Positions 1 to 6,672 of a stretch of 7,604 bases of DNA are shown piece after piece. Under the pieces are notes generated by a model. That model worked only from the letters and a program-made list of their open reading frames with translations, was not told where the DNA came from and did no database searches. Numbering within the stretch: position 1 is the stretch's first letter; each line of letters starts with the position of its first letter. Source of the DNA: Deltaproteobacteria bacterium (GTDB taxonomy: Bacteria > JAEEML01); assembly GCA_016283195.1 (NCBI GenBank), contig JAEEML010000094.1:1-7604 (forward strand). The letters run 5' to 3'. Made by a program: the position numbers and the translations under genes.

Positions 1-28
1 AAAGGTTCGACTCCTTTATCCCCAGCCA
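1..28 (+). tRNA. tRNA-Gln, 3' end only (cut by window start)
   Basis: The visible part begins exactly at the T stem: AAAGG, a seven-base TTCGACT loop, then CCTTT, followed by the 3' acceptor strand ATCCCCA, discriminator G and an encoded CCA. A 5' acceptor strand of TGGGGAT (U1-A72 pair) with G73 is the pattern of bacterial tRNA-Gln, which is often paired with tRNA-Glu as here. The anticodon lies outside the window, so the Gln identity is inferred from the acceptor end and the neighbour. Only 8 bases (29-36) separate it from the next tRNA, so the two are surely one transcript. Confidence 0.8.
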
Positions 29-36
29 ATATGCTT

Positions 37-111
37 GGCCCCATCGTCTAATGGTTAGGACGTCGGCCTCTCACGCCGATAATAGGGGTTCGAATCCCCT
101 TGGGGTCACCA
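37..111 (+). tRNA. tRNA-Glu (anticodon CTC)
   Basis: A complete cloverleaf can be folded by eye. The acceptor GGCCCCA (37-43) pairs with TGGGGTC (101-107), with one G-T wobble. The anticodon stem TCGGC/GCCGA encloses the loop CTCTCAC, placing CTC at positions 34-36. The T arm is AGGGG-TTCGAAT-CCCCT. A discriminator A and an encoded CCA (109-111) finish the gene. CTC reads the Glu codon GAG. It lies 8 bases after tRNA-Gln and 50 bases before the start of the glycosyltransferase gene, with no hairpin or T-run terminator between. Confidence 0.97.
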
Positions 112-161
112 ACCAAAAGATAAATCCCGGTAATTCGCATTACAATGAACTAGAGGTGAAG

Positions 162-1343
162 GTGAGTAGCGAGTTTTTGCCGGCGATTGTTATTCCCACT
201 TACAATAATGTCTCTACCATAGCGCAAATAATAAACGGCGCTCTTCAGTATAATATCCCCGTAATTGTTGTTAACGATGGCTCGACAGATGGCACTGCTG
301 AGGCCATAGAAGCTATTGAAAATCCGCTGCTTGAAATTATAAAACACCCCAAAAATCTGGGCAAAGGCGAGGCCTTAAAGAGCGCTTTTAAGCACTGTCT
401 GGAAAAAGGCTACACCACCGCTATCACCATTGATGCCGACGGCCAGCACGATCCGGCACAAATAGCCCCTTTTTTGGCTGAGGCGGCTAAAGATCCGCAA
501 AAACTTATTATTGGAAAACGCGACCTCAGCGGCCCGGGCAAACGGCCTAAAAAAAGCCGCCTTTTGCGCGCCCATTCCAATTTTTGGGTTTATATGGAAA
601 CCGGCCAGTGGCTTAGCGATACCCAAACCGGCTTTAGAGCCTACCCCGTAAAAGAAATATGCGCTATCAACCTGCCAACCGGTAAATACGATTTTGAAAT
701 TGAAGTGCTGGTTAAGTTTTTGTGGCGCGGCGGTAAAACGGCCACTGTGCCGGTGACGGCTACTTACGGCGCCGGTTCTTCTTCCCACTTTCGCCCCTTT
801 TATGATTTTATGTTGGTAGCTCATTGCAATGCTGGCCTCTTCTTTCAGCGCTTTTTTCTGCCCCCGGCTATTTTGGGCCCAATGCACAGCAAAGGTGTTT
901 TAAAAGGCGGCTATATAAGGCGCTTTTTTGGAGCCATAAGGGAAATTGCCGCTGCCGATTTTTCCAGCCCGTGGCGTTTTGCTCTGGCCATCGGCTTGGG
1001 CGTTTTTTGCGGTATTATTCCGGCCTGGGGCCTGCAAATGGTTATAGCTTACACGCTGGCTCGCCTTTTAAAACTCTCACGGCCGCTCACTCTTTTAGCC
1101 AGCAATATTTCTATTCCGCCGATGATTCCCTTTTTACTCTATGGCAGCCTACTCAGTGGGCGTTTTCTTTTGAATAAAGAGCTCACTTTCGGAATAAATA
1201 TAAGTAATATAACTCTTGATTACGTTTGGAATTTTACTAAAGAATACCTAGTTGGCAGTTTGGCTTTTGCTTTACTCATGGGGCTTACGGCATTTATTAT
1301 TGCTTTTGTTGCGGCTATGATTTTTCATCCGAGAAAGTTATGA
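162..1343 (+). CDS. GT2 glycosyltransferase fused to a C-terminal DUF2062 membrane domain
   Basis: This predicted 393-residue inner-membrane protein starts with a GT-A fold family 2 glycosyltransferase. The nucleotide-sugar site shows as PAIVIPTYNN (from residue 7), NDGSTDG (38-44) and the metal-binding DADGQ (91-95); QTGFRAYP (155-162) and YDFEIE (176-181) fit the dolichyl-phosphate mannosyltransferase-like subgroup. The rest, about 251-388, matches DUF2062, with hydrophobic stretches near 271-303, 309-333 and 362-388. Sugar donor and acceptor cannot be told. The open frame runs back to 51, inside tRNA-Glu, so that start is impossible; I chose GTG at 162 because AGAGG (152-156) lies 5 bases upstream. 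GTG 156 or TTG 177 are less likely. GT2-DUF2062 fusions are known companions of aryl polyene and flexirubin-type gene sets, which fits the fatty-acid-like enzymes that follow 8 bases downstream. Confidence 0.9.
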   Translation: MSSEFLPAIVIPTYNNVSTIAQIINGALQYNIPVIVVNDGSTDGTAEAIEAIENPLLEIIKHPKNLGKGEALKSAFKHCLEKGYTTAITIDADGQHDPAQIAPFLAEAAKDPQKLIIGKRDLSGPGKRPKKSRLLRAHSNFWVYMETGQWLSDTQTGFRAYPVKEICAINLPTGKYDFEIEVLVKFLWRGGKTATVPVTATYGAGSSSHFRPFYDFMLVAHCNAGLFFQRFFLPPAILGPMHSKGVLKGGYIRRFFGAIREIAAADFSSPWRFALAIGLGVFCGIIPAWGLQMVIAYTLARLLKLSRPLTLLASNISIPPMIPFLLYGSLLSGRFLLNKELTFGINISNITLDYVWNFTKEYLVGSLAFALLMGLTAFIIAFVAAMIFHPRKL

Positions 1344-1351
1344 GGTAATTT

Positions 1352-2083
1352 ATGGCAGATGTTAAACAAGTGGCTTTGGTAACCGGTGCCAGTCGCGGGA
1401 TTGGCCGGGCTATAGCTATTAAACTGGCCCAAGTCGGTTTTCATGTTATTGTGAATTACAAAAGTAACCGCGAGGCGGCCGAAGAGGTTTTGCTGACCAT
1501 CCAAAATGCCGGCGGCAGTGGGGAACTGGCTCAGTTTGATGTGGCAGAGGGACCGGCTACTTCAGCCGCGGTGGAAGAGCTTTTAACAAAGCATGAAAGT
1601 ATTGATGTTTTGGTGAATAATGCCGGCATTTGTCGCGATATGCTCTTACTGTGGATGAAAGAAGAGGACTGGCTCTCGGTGTTGAATACCAATCTAATAA
1701 GCTTTTTTTATGTTACTAAGCCGATTCTTAGAACCATGCTAAAAAAACGCTATGGCCGCATTATTAATATGTCTTCCGTTTCCGGGCAAATGGGCAGTCC
1801 CGGGCAGGTTAATTACTCGGCGGCCAAAGCCGGGCTTATCGGCGCCACTATGGCTCTCGCCAAAGAAATGGGTAAAAAAGGTATTACCGTGAACGCTATT
1901 GCCCCCGGTTTTGTGGAAACCGATATGTTAAACGGTCTTAAGCTGGATGATGCTATTAAAAGGATTCCTCTCCAGCGCTGCGGTAAGCCGGAAGAAGTGG
2001 CGGAACTCGCGGCTTTTTTAGCTAGCGAAAAAGCCGCATATATTACCGGGCAGGTCATTGGCATAAATGGCGGAATGTTTTGA
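1352..2083 (+). CDS. fabG: 3-oxoacyl-ACP reductase, FabG-like short-chain dehydrogenase
   Basis: This 243-residue cytosolic enzyme is predicted to reduce 3-oxoacyl-ACP to 3-hydroxyacyl-ACP with NADPH. The nucleotide-binding loop is TGASRGIG (11-18), the NNAG motif is at 89-92, and the full catalytic set is present: Asn114, Ser142, Tyr155 and Lys159. Length and the INGGMF ending match FabG. The start ATG has GAGG (1342-1345) six bases upstream. It follows the glycosyltransferase by 8 bases and precedes a ketosynthase by 14, so it is co-transcribed. The stretch RDMLLLWMKEEDW and the FFYVTKP segment remind me more of reductases dedicated to aryl polyene or flexirubin clusters than of housekeeping FabG. 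That is recollection of the family, not a search, and housekeeping FabG is the alternative. Confidence 0.93.
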   Translation: MADVKQVALVTGASRGIGRAIAIKLAQVGFHVIVNYKSNREAAEEVLLTIQNAGGSGELAQFDVAEGPATSAAVEELLTKHESIDVLVNNAGICRDMLLLWMKEEDWLSVLNTNLISFFYVTKPILRTMLKKRYGRIINMSSVSGQMGSPGQVNYSAAKAGLIGATMALAKEMGKKGITVNAIAPGFVETDMLNGLKLDDAIKRIPLQRCGKPEEVAELAAFLASEKAAYITGQVIGINGGMF

Positions 2084-2097
2084 ACTTTGGAGATAAT

Positions 2098-3348
2098 ATG
2101 AACTTGCGGATTCCGGTTATTACCGGCATGGGTATTTATTCTTGCCTCGGCATGGGTCTTGATGAGGTTACTAGGTCGCTAAAAGAAGGGCGCTCAGGCA
2201 TTGTCTTTTCCAAAGAGCGTAAAGAACTCGGTTTTCGTTCGGCGCTTACCGCCGCTTTGCCGCCGCTTGATCCGGCAGCCACCGGTTTAAAGCGCAAAGC
2301 CTTAAAAACTATGGACGAACCGGCTTTATACGCCTATATGGCGGCTAAAGAGGCCATTGCCGATGCCGGGCTAAAGCCGGAAGACCTGGCCTCTTTGCGC
2401 TCAGGCGTGGTTTTTGGCAACGACAGCACGGTAAAAGCTTCGGCCCGGGCCGTGGAGACACTTAAAGAATATAAAGATACCAAATACATCGGCAGCGGCA
2501 ATATTGTGCAGGCCATGAATTCCACTGTTTCTATGAACTTGGCTGCTCTTTTGGGCACTAACGGAGCAGATTGGACCATAAGTGCCGCTTGTGCCAGCAG
2601 TTCTCATGCTTTGGGCCAGGCGCTGATGCTCATCCGCGCCGGTTACCAAGATATAGTGATTACCGGCGGTGCTCAGGAAGTAAATTGGGAGAGTATGGCC
2701 AGTTTTGATGCTCTCCAGGCCTTTTCGGCGCGGGAAAGTGAGCCGCAGGCTGCCTCCCGCCCCTTTGACAAAGAGCGCGACGGCCTGGTGCCCAGCGGCG
2801 GCGGGGCTGCTCTTATTATAGAAGAGCTGGAGCATGCCAAAAAGCGCGGGGCGCCCATTTACGGAGTTTTGGTCGGTTATGGCTTTTCCGCGGCCATTGG
2901 CGAAAATATCAACCAAAGCAATAGTGAACAAATAAAAAATGCCATAACATTAGCCATGCAGGATGCTGGCCTGGTAACTAGCCAGATTGATTACATAAAT
3001 GCTCATGCTACCTCTACGCCGGTGGGCGATGCCATAGAGTGCCGGGCCATTGCCGAGCTCTTTGGCGAACGTGTGCCGGTTTCCTCCACCAAAGCCATGA
3101 CCGGCCATGAGTGCTGGATGGCCGGAGCCAGTGAAGCTATTTATACCACTCTTATGGCTATGAACGACTTCATTGCCCCGAATATCAATTTTAAAGCTCT
3201 TGATGATAATTTGCCCAAAATCAATGTGGTAAATACTACCGAGCAAAAGCATATAAATATTGCTCTTTCCAACTCTTTTGGTTTTGGCGGCACCAACGGA
3301 GTATTAGTTTTTGATTATTCAAAGAGTGAGCGGCGCGTGCATGGATAA
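2098..3348 (+). CDS. 3-oxoacyl-ACP synthase, FabB (KAS I)-like
   Basis: This 416-residue ketosynthase is predicted to extend an acyl chain by condensing it with malonyl-ACP. Nucleophile Cys165 (SAACASSSH), His303 (NAHATSTPVGD), Lys332 and His337 (STKAMTGH) are all present at nearly the same positions as in E. coli FabB. The N-terminal GRSGIVFSKERKELG and the C-terminal SNSFGFGGTN are also FabB-like rather than FabF-like. Unusual is ECWMAGASE after His337, where most ketosynthases read xLGAAG. ATG 2098 is preferred because GGAG (2089-2092) stands five bases upstream; a TTG at 2080 would overlap the previous gene without a ribosome site. Its last 8 bases overlap the dehydratase gene. A second ketosynthase in the same operon argues for a dedicated polyene or lipid pathway rather than basic fatty acid synthesis. 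Confidence 0.92.
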   Translation: MNLRIPVITGMGIYSCLGMGLDEVTRSLKEGRSGIVFSKERKELGFRSALTAALPPLDPAATGLKRKALKTMDEPALYAYMAAKEAIADAGLKPEDLASLRSGVVFGNDSTVKASARAVETLKEYKDTKYIGSGNIVQAMNSTVSMNLAALLGTNGADWTISAACASSSHALGQALMLIRAGYQDIVITGGAQEVNWESMASFDALQAFSARESEPQAASRPFDKERDGLVPSGGGAALIIEELEHAKKRGAPIYGVLVGYGFSAAIGENINQSNSEQIKNAITLAMQDAGLVTSQIDYINAHATSTPVGDAIECRAIAELFGERVPVSSTKAMTGHECWMAGASEAIYTTLMAMNDFIAPNINFKALDDNLPKINVVNTTEQKHINIALSNSFGFGGTNGVLVFDYSKSERRVHG

Positions 3349-3778
3349 TAATTTTTCTATCCCCGCGCTTATTCCGCAGCGGCCGCCTTTTTTATTTATT
3401 GAGCGCATAGAAGAGCTTATGCCGCAAAATGATTGGGCCGTAACCAGTGCACTTTGGCCGGAAAACTCTTTGGCCAGGGGGGAAGACGGCGAAATTAAAG
3501 AACCTTTTATCATTGAAGCGCTGGCGCAAACGGCGGCTCTTTTAGTGGGCGCTAAAAATGAAGCCGGCGGTGAGCCGCCTATCGGCTATTTGGCCGCTGC
3601 CGGCGATTTTCACTTTTTAGCGCCGCTGCCTAAAAATGAGCGCCTTTTTTTTAAAGTAAAAACCGTGCGCGAACTGGGCGCTTTTTTGGTTGTTGCTGCC
3701 ACTTGTGAAGCGTTAGGTAGCGCTCTTGCCGGCGGTGAGCTCACCTTTTATCTGGACAAAAATAATGACAACTCTTAA
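3341..3778 (+). CDS. 3-hydroxyacyl-ACP dehydratase-like hotdog protein (ApeP/FabZ-like)
   Basis: This 145-residue protein has the length and pattern of a single-hotdog dehydratase. LIPQRPPFLFIERI (10-23) aligns with the FabZ segment LPHRYPFLLVDRV, and IIEALAQTAA (57-66) aligns with the central helix that carries the catalytic Glu, here Glu59. The FabZ catalytic His is replaced by Gln13, and the FPGHP loop before the helix is absent. It therefore either uses another base or works as a partner subunit, as ApeP does with ApeI in aryl polyene synthesis. The predicted role is removal of water from 3-hydroxyacyl-ACP to give a trans-2-enoyl chain. ATG 3341 overlaps the upstream stop by 8 bases, with no clear ribosome site, suggesting translational coupling. 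Its end overlaps the next gene by 14 bases. Confidence 0.8.
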   Translation: MDNNFSIPALIPQRPPFLFIERIEELMPQNDWAVTSALWPENSLARGEDGEIKEPFIIEALAQTAALLVGAKNEAGGEPPIGYLAAAGDFHFLAPLPKNERLFFKVKTVRELGAFLVVAATCEALGSALAGGELTFYLDKNNDNS

Positions 3779-4886
3779 ATTTTTTCCGGTAAAAATAGCA
3801 TCTTATGAGGCCATTACGGCACTCGGTGATACAGCCGGCGGCTCGTTTTCGGCTTTTATGGCCGGCGAGAGCGGCCTTAAGTATGAGGAATCATCACCTT
3901 ATCCGCTAGCTAAAAGTGCCTTTACCAGCGGAAAAGATAGAGCTTATGAAATGGCCTTAAAAGTGGCCAAAGAAGCTCTTAAACCCCTTCCGGAAAGTGA
4001 GCTTAATAAAACCGCGCTCCTGCTATCCACTGCCAAGGGTGAGGCTCTTTTGCTTGAAGAGGCTATAACTAACGGCGTAGCCGATAAAGATATTTTCCCC
4101 TCCGAGCTTACAGCCAAATTGCAAAAAGCGCTTAAGCTTAATCCTTTAACTTATACTGTTTCCAACGCCTGTGCTTCCGGTCTTATTACCCTGGCTCAGG
4201 GAATGCGCCTTATTCAGGACGGCGATTTTGACCATGTTTTGGTGGTCGGCGCCGATTTAGCCTCCGATTTTGTGGTTTCCGGCTTTGGGGCTCTGCATGC
4301 GCTTTCCGCTGATTTTACCCGCCCTTACGATAAAGAGCGCTGCGGTCTTAACTTAGGTGAGGGGGCGGCGGCTATTCTGCTCACGGCCAGTGATAATCTC
4401 CCGGCCCAGGGCTTTTTGAGCGGCTTTGGTATAAGCAACGATGCCAACCATATCACCGGCCCCAGCCGTACCGGCGACGGCCTCGCAATGGCTATGGAAA
4501 AAGCCCTAAAAATGGCTGAACTCACGCCGGAAAAAATAGACCTTTTAAATGGCCATGGCACCGGAACTCGTTACAATGACGGCATGGAACTTTTGGCCGT
4601 AAATACCGTATTTCCCCAAAAATGCCCGCCACTTATTTCCTTAAAAGGCTATATTGGCCACACTCTGGGCGCCGCCGGTGTTATTGAGACAGCGCTACTT
4701 TTAGAGGCGCTTAGACTTAAACAATACCCCGCTTCCAAAGGCTTTTCCTCCGGTGAATTGCCGCCGCAGGTGAATATCCCTAAAGAGCCTGTTTATAATG
4801 CCAAATTGGATCGCATTTTAGCTATGAAAGCCGGCTTTGGCGGCATCAACGCGGCGCTTGTTATAGAGAGCGCTAAGGTGCGCTAA
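3765..4886 (+). CDS. Second 3-oxoacyl-ACP synthase, short KAS-like protein
   Basis: This 373-residue thiolase-fold ketosynthase is shorter than FabB or FabF (about 405-415), mainly in the N-terminal half. The active site looks complete: Cys136 (SNACASGL), His264 (NGHGTGTRYND), Lys294 and His299 (SLKGYIGHTLGAAG), with GFGGIN near the end. Because Cys is kept, it is not an obvious chain-length-factor type partner. ATG 3765 begins inside the dehydratase gene with little ribosome-site signal; an upstream in-frame start at 3726 would overlap it by more than 50 bases and adds residues outside the fold. Gene order reductase, synthase, dehydratase, synthase contains the same enzyme classes as the apeO-R block of aryl polyene clusters. 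It likely condenses the same chain or forms a heterodimer with the FabB-like enzyme. It ends the operon; 28 bases later the convergent Smr gene ends. Confidence 0.88.
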   Translation: MTTLKFFPVKIASYEAITALGDTAGGSFSAFMAGESGLKYEESSPYPLAKSAFTSGKDRAYEMALKVAKEALKPLPESELNKTALLLSTAKGEALLLEEAITNGVADKDIFPSELTAKLQKALKLNPLTYTVSNACASGLITLAQGMRLIQDGDFDHVLVVGADLASDFVVSGFGALHALSADFTRPYDKERCGLNLGEGAAAILLTASDNLPAQGFLSGFGISNDANHITGPSRTGDGLAMAMEKALKMAELTPEKIDLLNGHGTGTRYNDGMELLAVNTVFPQKCPPLISLKGYIGHTLGAAGVIETALLLEALRLKQYPASKGFSSGELPPQVNIPKEPVYNAKLDRILAMKAGFGGINAALVIESAKVR

Positions 4887-4914
4887 ATCTTTATTAGATA
4901 CCGGCGGCGCTTGA

Positions 4915-5673
4915 TTATTTACTGCCAAAAAGAGCGGCAAATTCTTCTATTGAATCATCTTCGCGCTCTAATGGAATAAAGGGTTTTTGGCCGTTTTTGC
5001 GCAAGAGCACATAAAAAGCGCCGGGGCCGCCGTCTTTGGGGAGAGCTGTGCAGTAGGCCATGACTATTTTACCCATGGATCCGGAGCTCACCCAGCCGGG
5101 GAAGGAGCTCCTTAAAACCGGGATTTTATCAGGCGAACCCAGGCCGCGGCCAGTGATAATGAGCACACAGCGCTCACCGTTTTGGCGGCATTGAATCAAA
5201 AAGCGTTTTAATTTTTTCTTGGCTTCTTCGGCGGTGAGGCCGTGGAGGTCCAAATAGACAGAGTGGGGAAATTCGCCGTTTCTAAGAGCTGATAGCGTTT
5301 TTTCGTCAACGCCGGAAATATGGCCCGATTGATACTCGTCACTATTTTCAAAATAAAAGGGCACATCACCGCTTATAAGTTCTGAAAGCTCGGCCATCAC
5401 ATCGGCATCGTCATTAACAAATGCCGGATCTAAAACACTTTTGGCCGCGGCGGAAACGCGCCTTGGCCCCTCTTTTAATTTGCGCACCCCGGTATTGGCT
5501 GCGGCCCAGAGCTCCGCGTCGCTTTCTTCTTTGGGCGGCGGTGGTGGCGGGGCGGCCGTTTTTTGAACTTTAACGTTTTTGAGTGCTTCGTTCTTTTTGA
5601 CAATTTCGGCTATGCCATCAAAAAGAGCGCTATTAAAAGGGCGATTTTTCTTGGAAATTTTAATTTTAGCCAT
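4915..5673 (-). CDS. Smr-domain protein (putative endonuclease)
   Basis: This 252-residue protein carries a C-terminal Smr domain of about 138-226. The two hallmark motifs are LDLHG (141-145) and TGRG (174-177), followed by AYCTALPKDGGPGAFYVLLR, typical of stand-alone Smr proteins related to SmrA/SmrB. Smr domains cut nucleic acids; E. coli SmrB cleaves mRNA at collided ribosomes, but the substrate here is unknown. The N-terminal 80 residues are basic and low-complexity, with six consecutive prolines at 42-47, a likely flexible linker. GVDEKTLSALRNGEF just before the domain is also common in this group. The gene begins 14 bases after the upstream hypothetical gene and is probably in one operon with it. 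No good ribosome site precedes ATG 5673, so coupling is possible. Confidence 0.92.
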   Translation of the reverse strand: MAKIKISKKNRPFNSALFDGIAEIVKKNEALKNVKVQKTAAPPPPPPKEESDAELWAAANTGVRKLKEGPRRVSAAAKSVLDPAFVNDDADVMAELSELISGDVPFYFENSDEYQSGHISGVDEKTLSALRNGEFPHSVYLDLHGLTAEEAKKKLKRFLIQCRQNGERCVLIITGRGLGSPDKIPVLRSSFPGWVSSGSMGKIVMAYCTALPKDGGPGAFYVLLRKNGQKPFIPLEREDDSIEEFAALFGSK

Positions 5674-5687
5674 TTTGCGGAGAGAGA

Positions 5688-6149
5688 TTAGCCTTTAGCT
5701 TGCCCTAAAACGCGGGAATAGACACCTTCTTGTAAACGCTGGAAGCGGCCTAAAAGGTCACACATGGCGCTCTCTTTGGAGAGAGAGGCCAGAATTTGGC
5801 CCCGACGATCGGCCGATATACCGCTCATTGGGTCGTTTTTTACCGCATCGGCAATAAAGCGCCCGATTTTGGCTGTGCCTTTGGTGAGAGCGCCGCGCAC
5901 AGTAATATGGTGCAGCTTTGGCCCTTCAAATTCGTTGACTTGCGGTGTGGCCGGAGCTTCAACGCGGAGAGAATCCGAAGAAGTTTTGGGAGCCAAAAGG
6001 CCATCGGCGGCATTGGTGGCCATGGGGGCAATCATAATATTGGTTTCGGCTTTGCCTTTGGTTAAGGCATATTCTTCGGCTGTGGAACCAAATTCGGAAA
6101 TATTCACCGGCATATTGGTAAAGCGTTGATAGCTAATCATATTATCCAT
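5688..6149 (-). CDS. Hypothetical protein, 153 residues
   Basis: I do not recognise this family. The start is well supported: AAAGGAG (6156-6162 on the minus strand) lies six bases before ATG 6149. No signal peptide or membrane segment is visible. Residues 1-75 look loosely structured and rich in Ala, Thr, Pro and Ser. Residues 78-150 look folded and helical, with KLHHITVRG, a Lys/Gly-rich KGTAKIGRFIADAVKNDP stretch and a charged C-terminal helix (LGRFQRLQEGVYSRVLGQ). It sits 72 bases downstream of the PilZ gene and 14 bases upstream of the Smr gene on the same strand. Base use resembles its neighbours, so it is not an obvious recent arrival. A conserved protein of unknown function in the PilZ-Smr operon is the most I can say. 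Confidence 0.78.
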   Translation of the reverse strand: MDNMISYQRFTNMPVNISEFGSTAEEYALTKGKAETNIMIAPMATNAADGLLAPKTSSDSLRVEAPATPQVNEFEGPKLHHITVRGALTKGTAKIGRFIADAVKNDPMSGISADRRGQILASLSKESAMCDLLGRFQRLQEGVYSRVLGQAKG

Positions 6150-6221
6150 GACAAACTCCTTTGCCGCCCTAAGCAGAAATGCCGGCAGCTAAAACTAATA
6201 CACAACATAGGCTTTTAGTGG

Positions 6222-6566
6222 TTATTTTTCCACCGTAGCCAGATATTCGGCCAGACGCCGCTGCTCGCTGGGCTCAAGAGGCATAAAAGAGACACCGATA
6301 CCGGCCGGTTCGCTTTCGCCTGTACCCCGCACCCAAGCTACTTTACCTACTACTTTAATGGGGCCATCGCTCAGGCCGGCATCAATGGACATATATAAAA
6401 CAGTTCCCACAGGCAGCGGCCTGTCGGTGCGTAAAAAAAGACCGCCGTTACTCAAATTGGTGACTTCGTCCTGGCGTAAGCTATAGATGCTCTCGTGCGA
6501 AGCGGTAACGTGGACTTCCTGTCGTTCTTCGCTGCGTACCTTGTGCCTGTCTTCCATGAGAACCAT
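6222..6566 (-). CDS. PilZ-domain protein, probable cyclic di-GMP receptor
   Basis: This 114-residue protein is essentially a single PilZ domain. Both ligand-binding motifs are present: RSEER (11-15, RxxxR) and NLSNGG (38-43, N/DxSxxG). The beta-barrel continues with GTVLYMSID, GKVAWVRG and GIGVSF, as in small PilZ proteins common in deltaproteobacteria. It should bind cyclic di-GMP and pass the signal to a partner; the partner is not evident here. ATG 6566 is chosen because GGAGG (6572-6576) lies five bases upstream; the longer reading from GTG 6578 would begin at that ribosome site. It is the first gene of the minus-strand group and stands divergently from the XRE regulator. Confidence 0.93.
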   Translation of the reverse strand: MVLMEDRHKVRSEERQEVHVTASHESIYSLRQDEVTNLSNGGLFLRTDRPLPVGTVLYMSIDAGLSDGPIKVVGKVAWVRGTGESEPAGIGVSFMPLEPSEQRRLAEYLATVEK

Positions 6567-6587
6567 TTTGCCCTCCACATCGTTAGA

Positions 6588-6616
6588 TATATAAGCTTTT
6601 ATGCCCTCTTGGTAAA
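6588..6616 (-). promoter_or_regulatory. Probable sigma-70-type promoter of the PilZ gene
   Basis: On the minus strand, TTTACC (6611-6616) and TATATA (6588-6593) are separated by exactly 17 bases, each matching four of six consensus positions. Transcription would start near 6580, giving a leader of about 14 bases that contains the GGAGG ribosome site. Inferred by eye only. Confidence 0.5.
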
Positions 6617-6624
6617 GAGAAAGG

Positions 6625-6661
6625 TTGCACTTTTTGCCGGGGTGTTTAGCTTAAAAAAGCT
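6625..6661 (+). promoter_or_regulatory. Possible promoter and operator palindrome before the XRE gene
   Basis: TTGCAC (6625-6630), a 16-base spacer and a weak TAGCTT (6647-6652) could form a promoter. The -10 region overlaps a perfect five-base inverted repeat, AGCTT-AAAA-AAGCT (6648-6661), which ends one base before the ribosome site GGAGGGAGG. AAGCTT also occurs at 6593-6598 inside the opposing PilZ promoter. This placement would suit autoregulation by the XRE protein. AT-rich palindromes this short can arise by chance. Confidence 0.3.
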
Positions 6662-6672
6662 GGAGGGAGGTT

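Noticed and set aside
51-161. Upstream extension of the glycosyltransferase reading frame into tRNA-Glu
   Set aside because: The extension translates the tRNA itself and has no ribosome site; GTG 162 with AGAGG five bases upstream fits the family N-terminus.
375-887. Long minus-strand open frame opposite the glycosyltransferase gene
   Set aside because: It lies wholly opposite a clearly conserved gene and shows no recognisable domain.
2401-2931. Minus-strand open frame opposite the first ketosynthase
   Set aside because: It is a shadow of a conserved coding frame, with no domain content or ribosome site support.
4887-4914. Shared terminator between the convergent ketosynthase and Smr genes
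   Set aside because: Only a four-base ATCT/AGAT dyad is visible in 28 bases, with no GC stem and no T-run; not enough to call.
5764-6129. Plus-strand open frame opposite the 153-residue gene
   Set aside because: The minus-strand gene has a strong ribosome site and operon spacing; the plus frame has no recognisable content and would run against its neighbours.
6150-6221. Separate promoter or terminator between the PilZ gene and the 153-residue gene
   Set aside because: A TGCCG/CGGCA pairing exists but with a 16-base loop and no T-run, and no paired -35/-10 boxes stood out on the minus strand.
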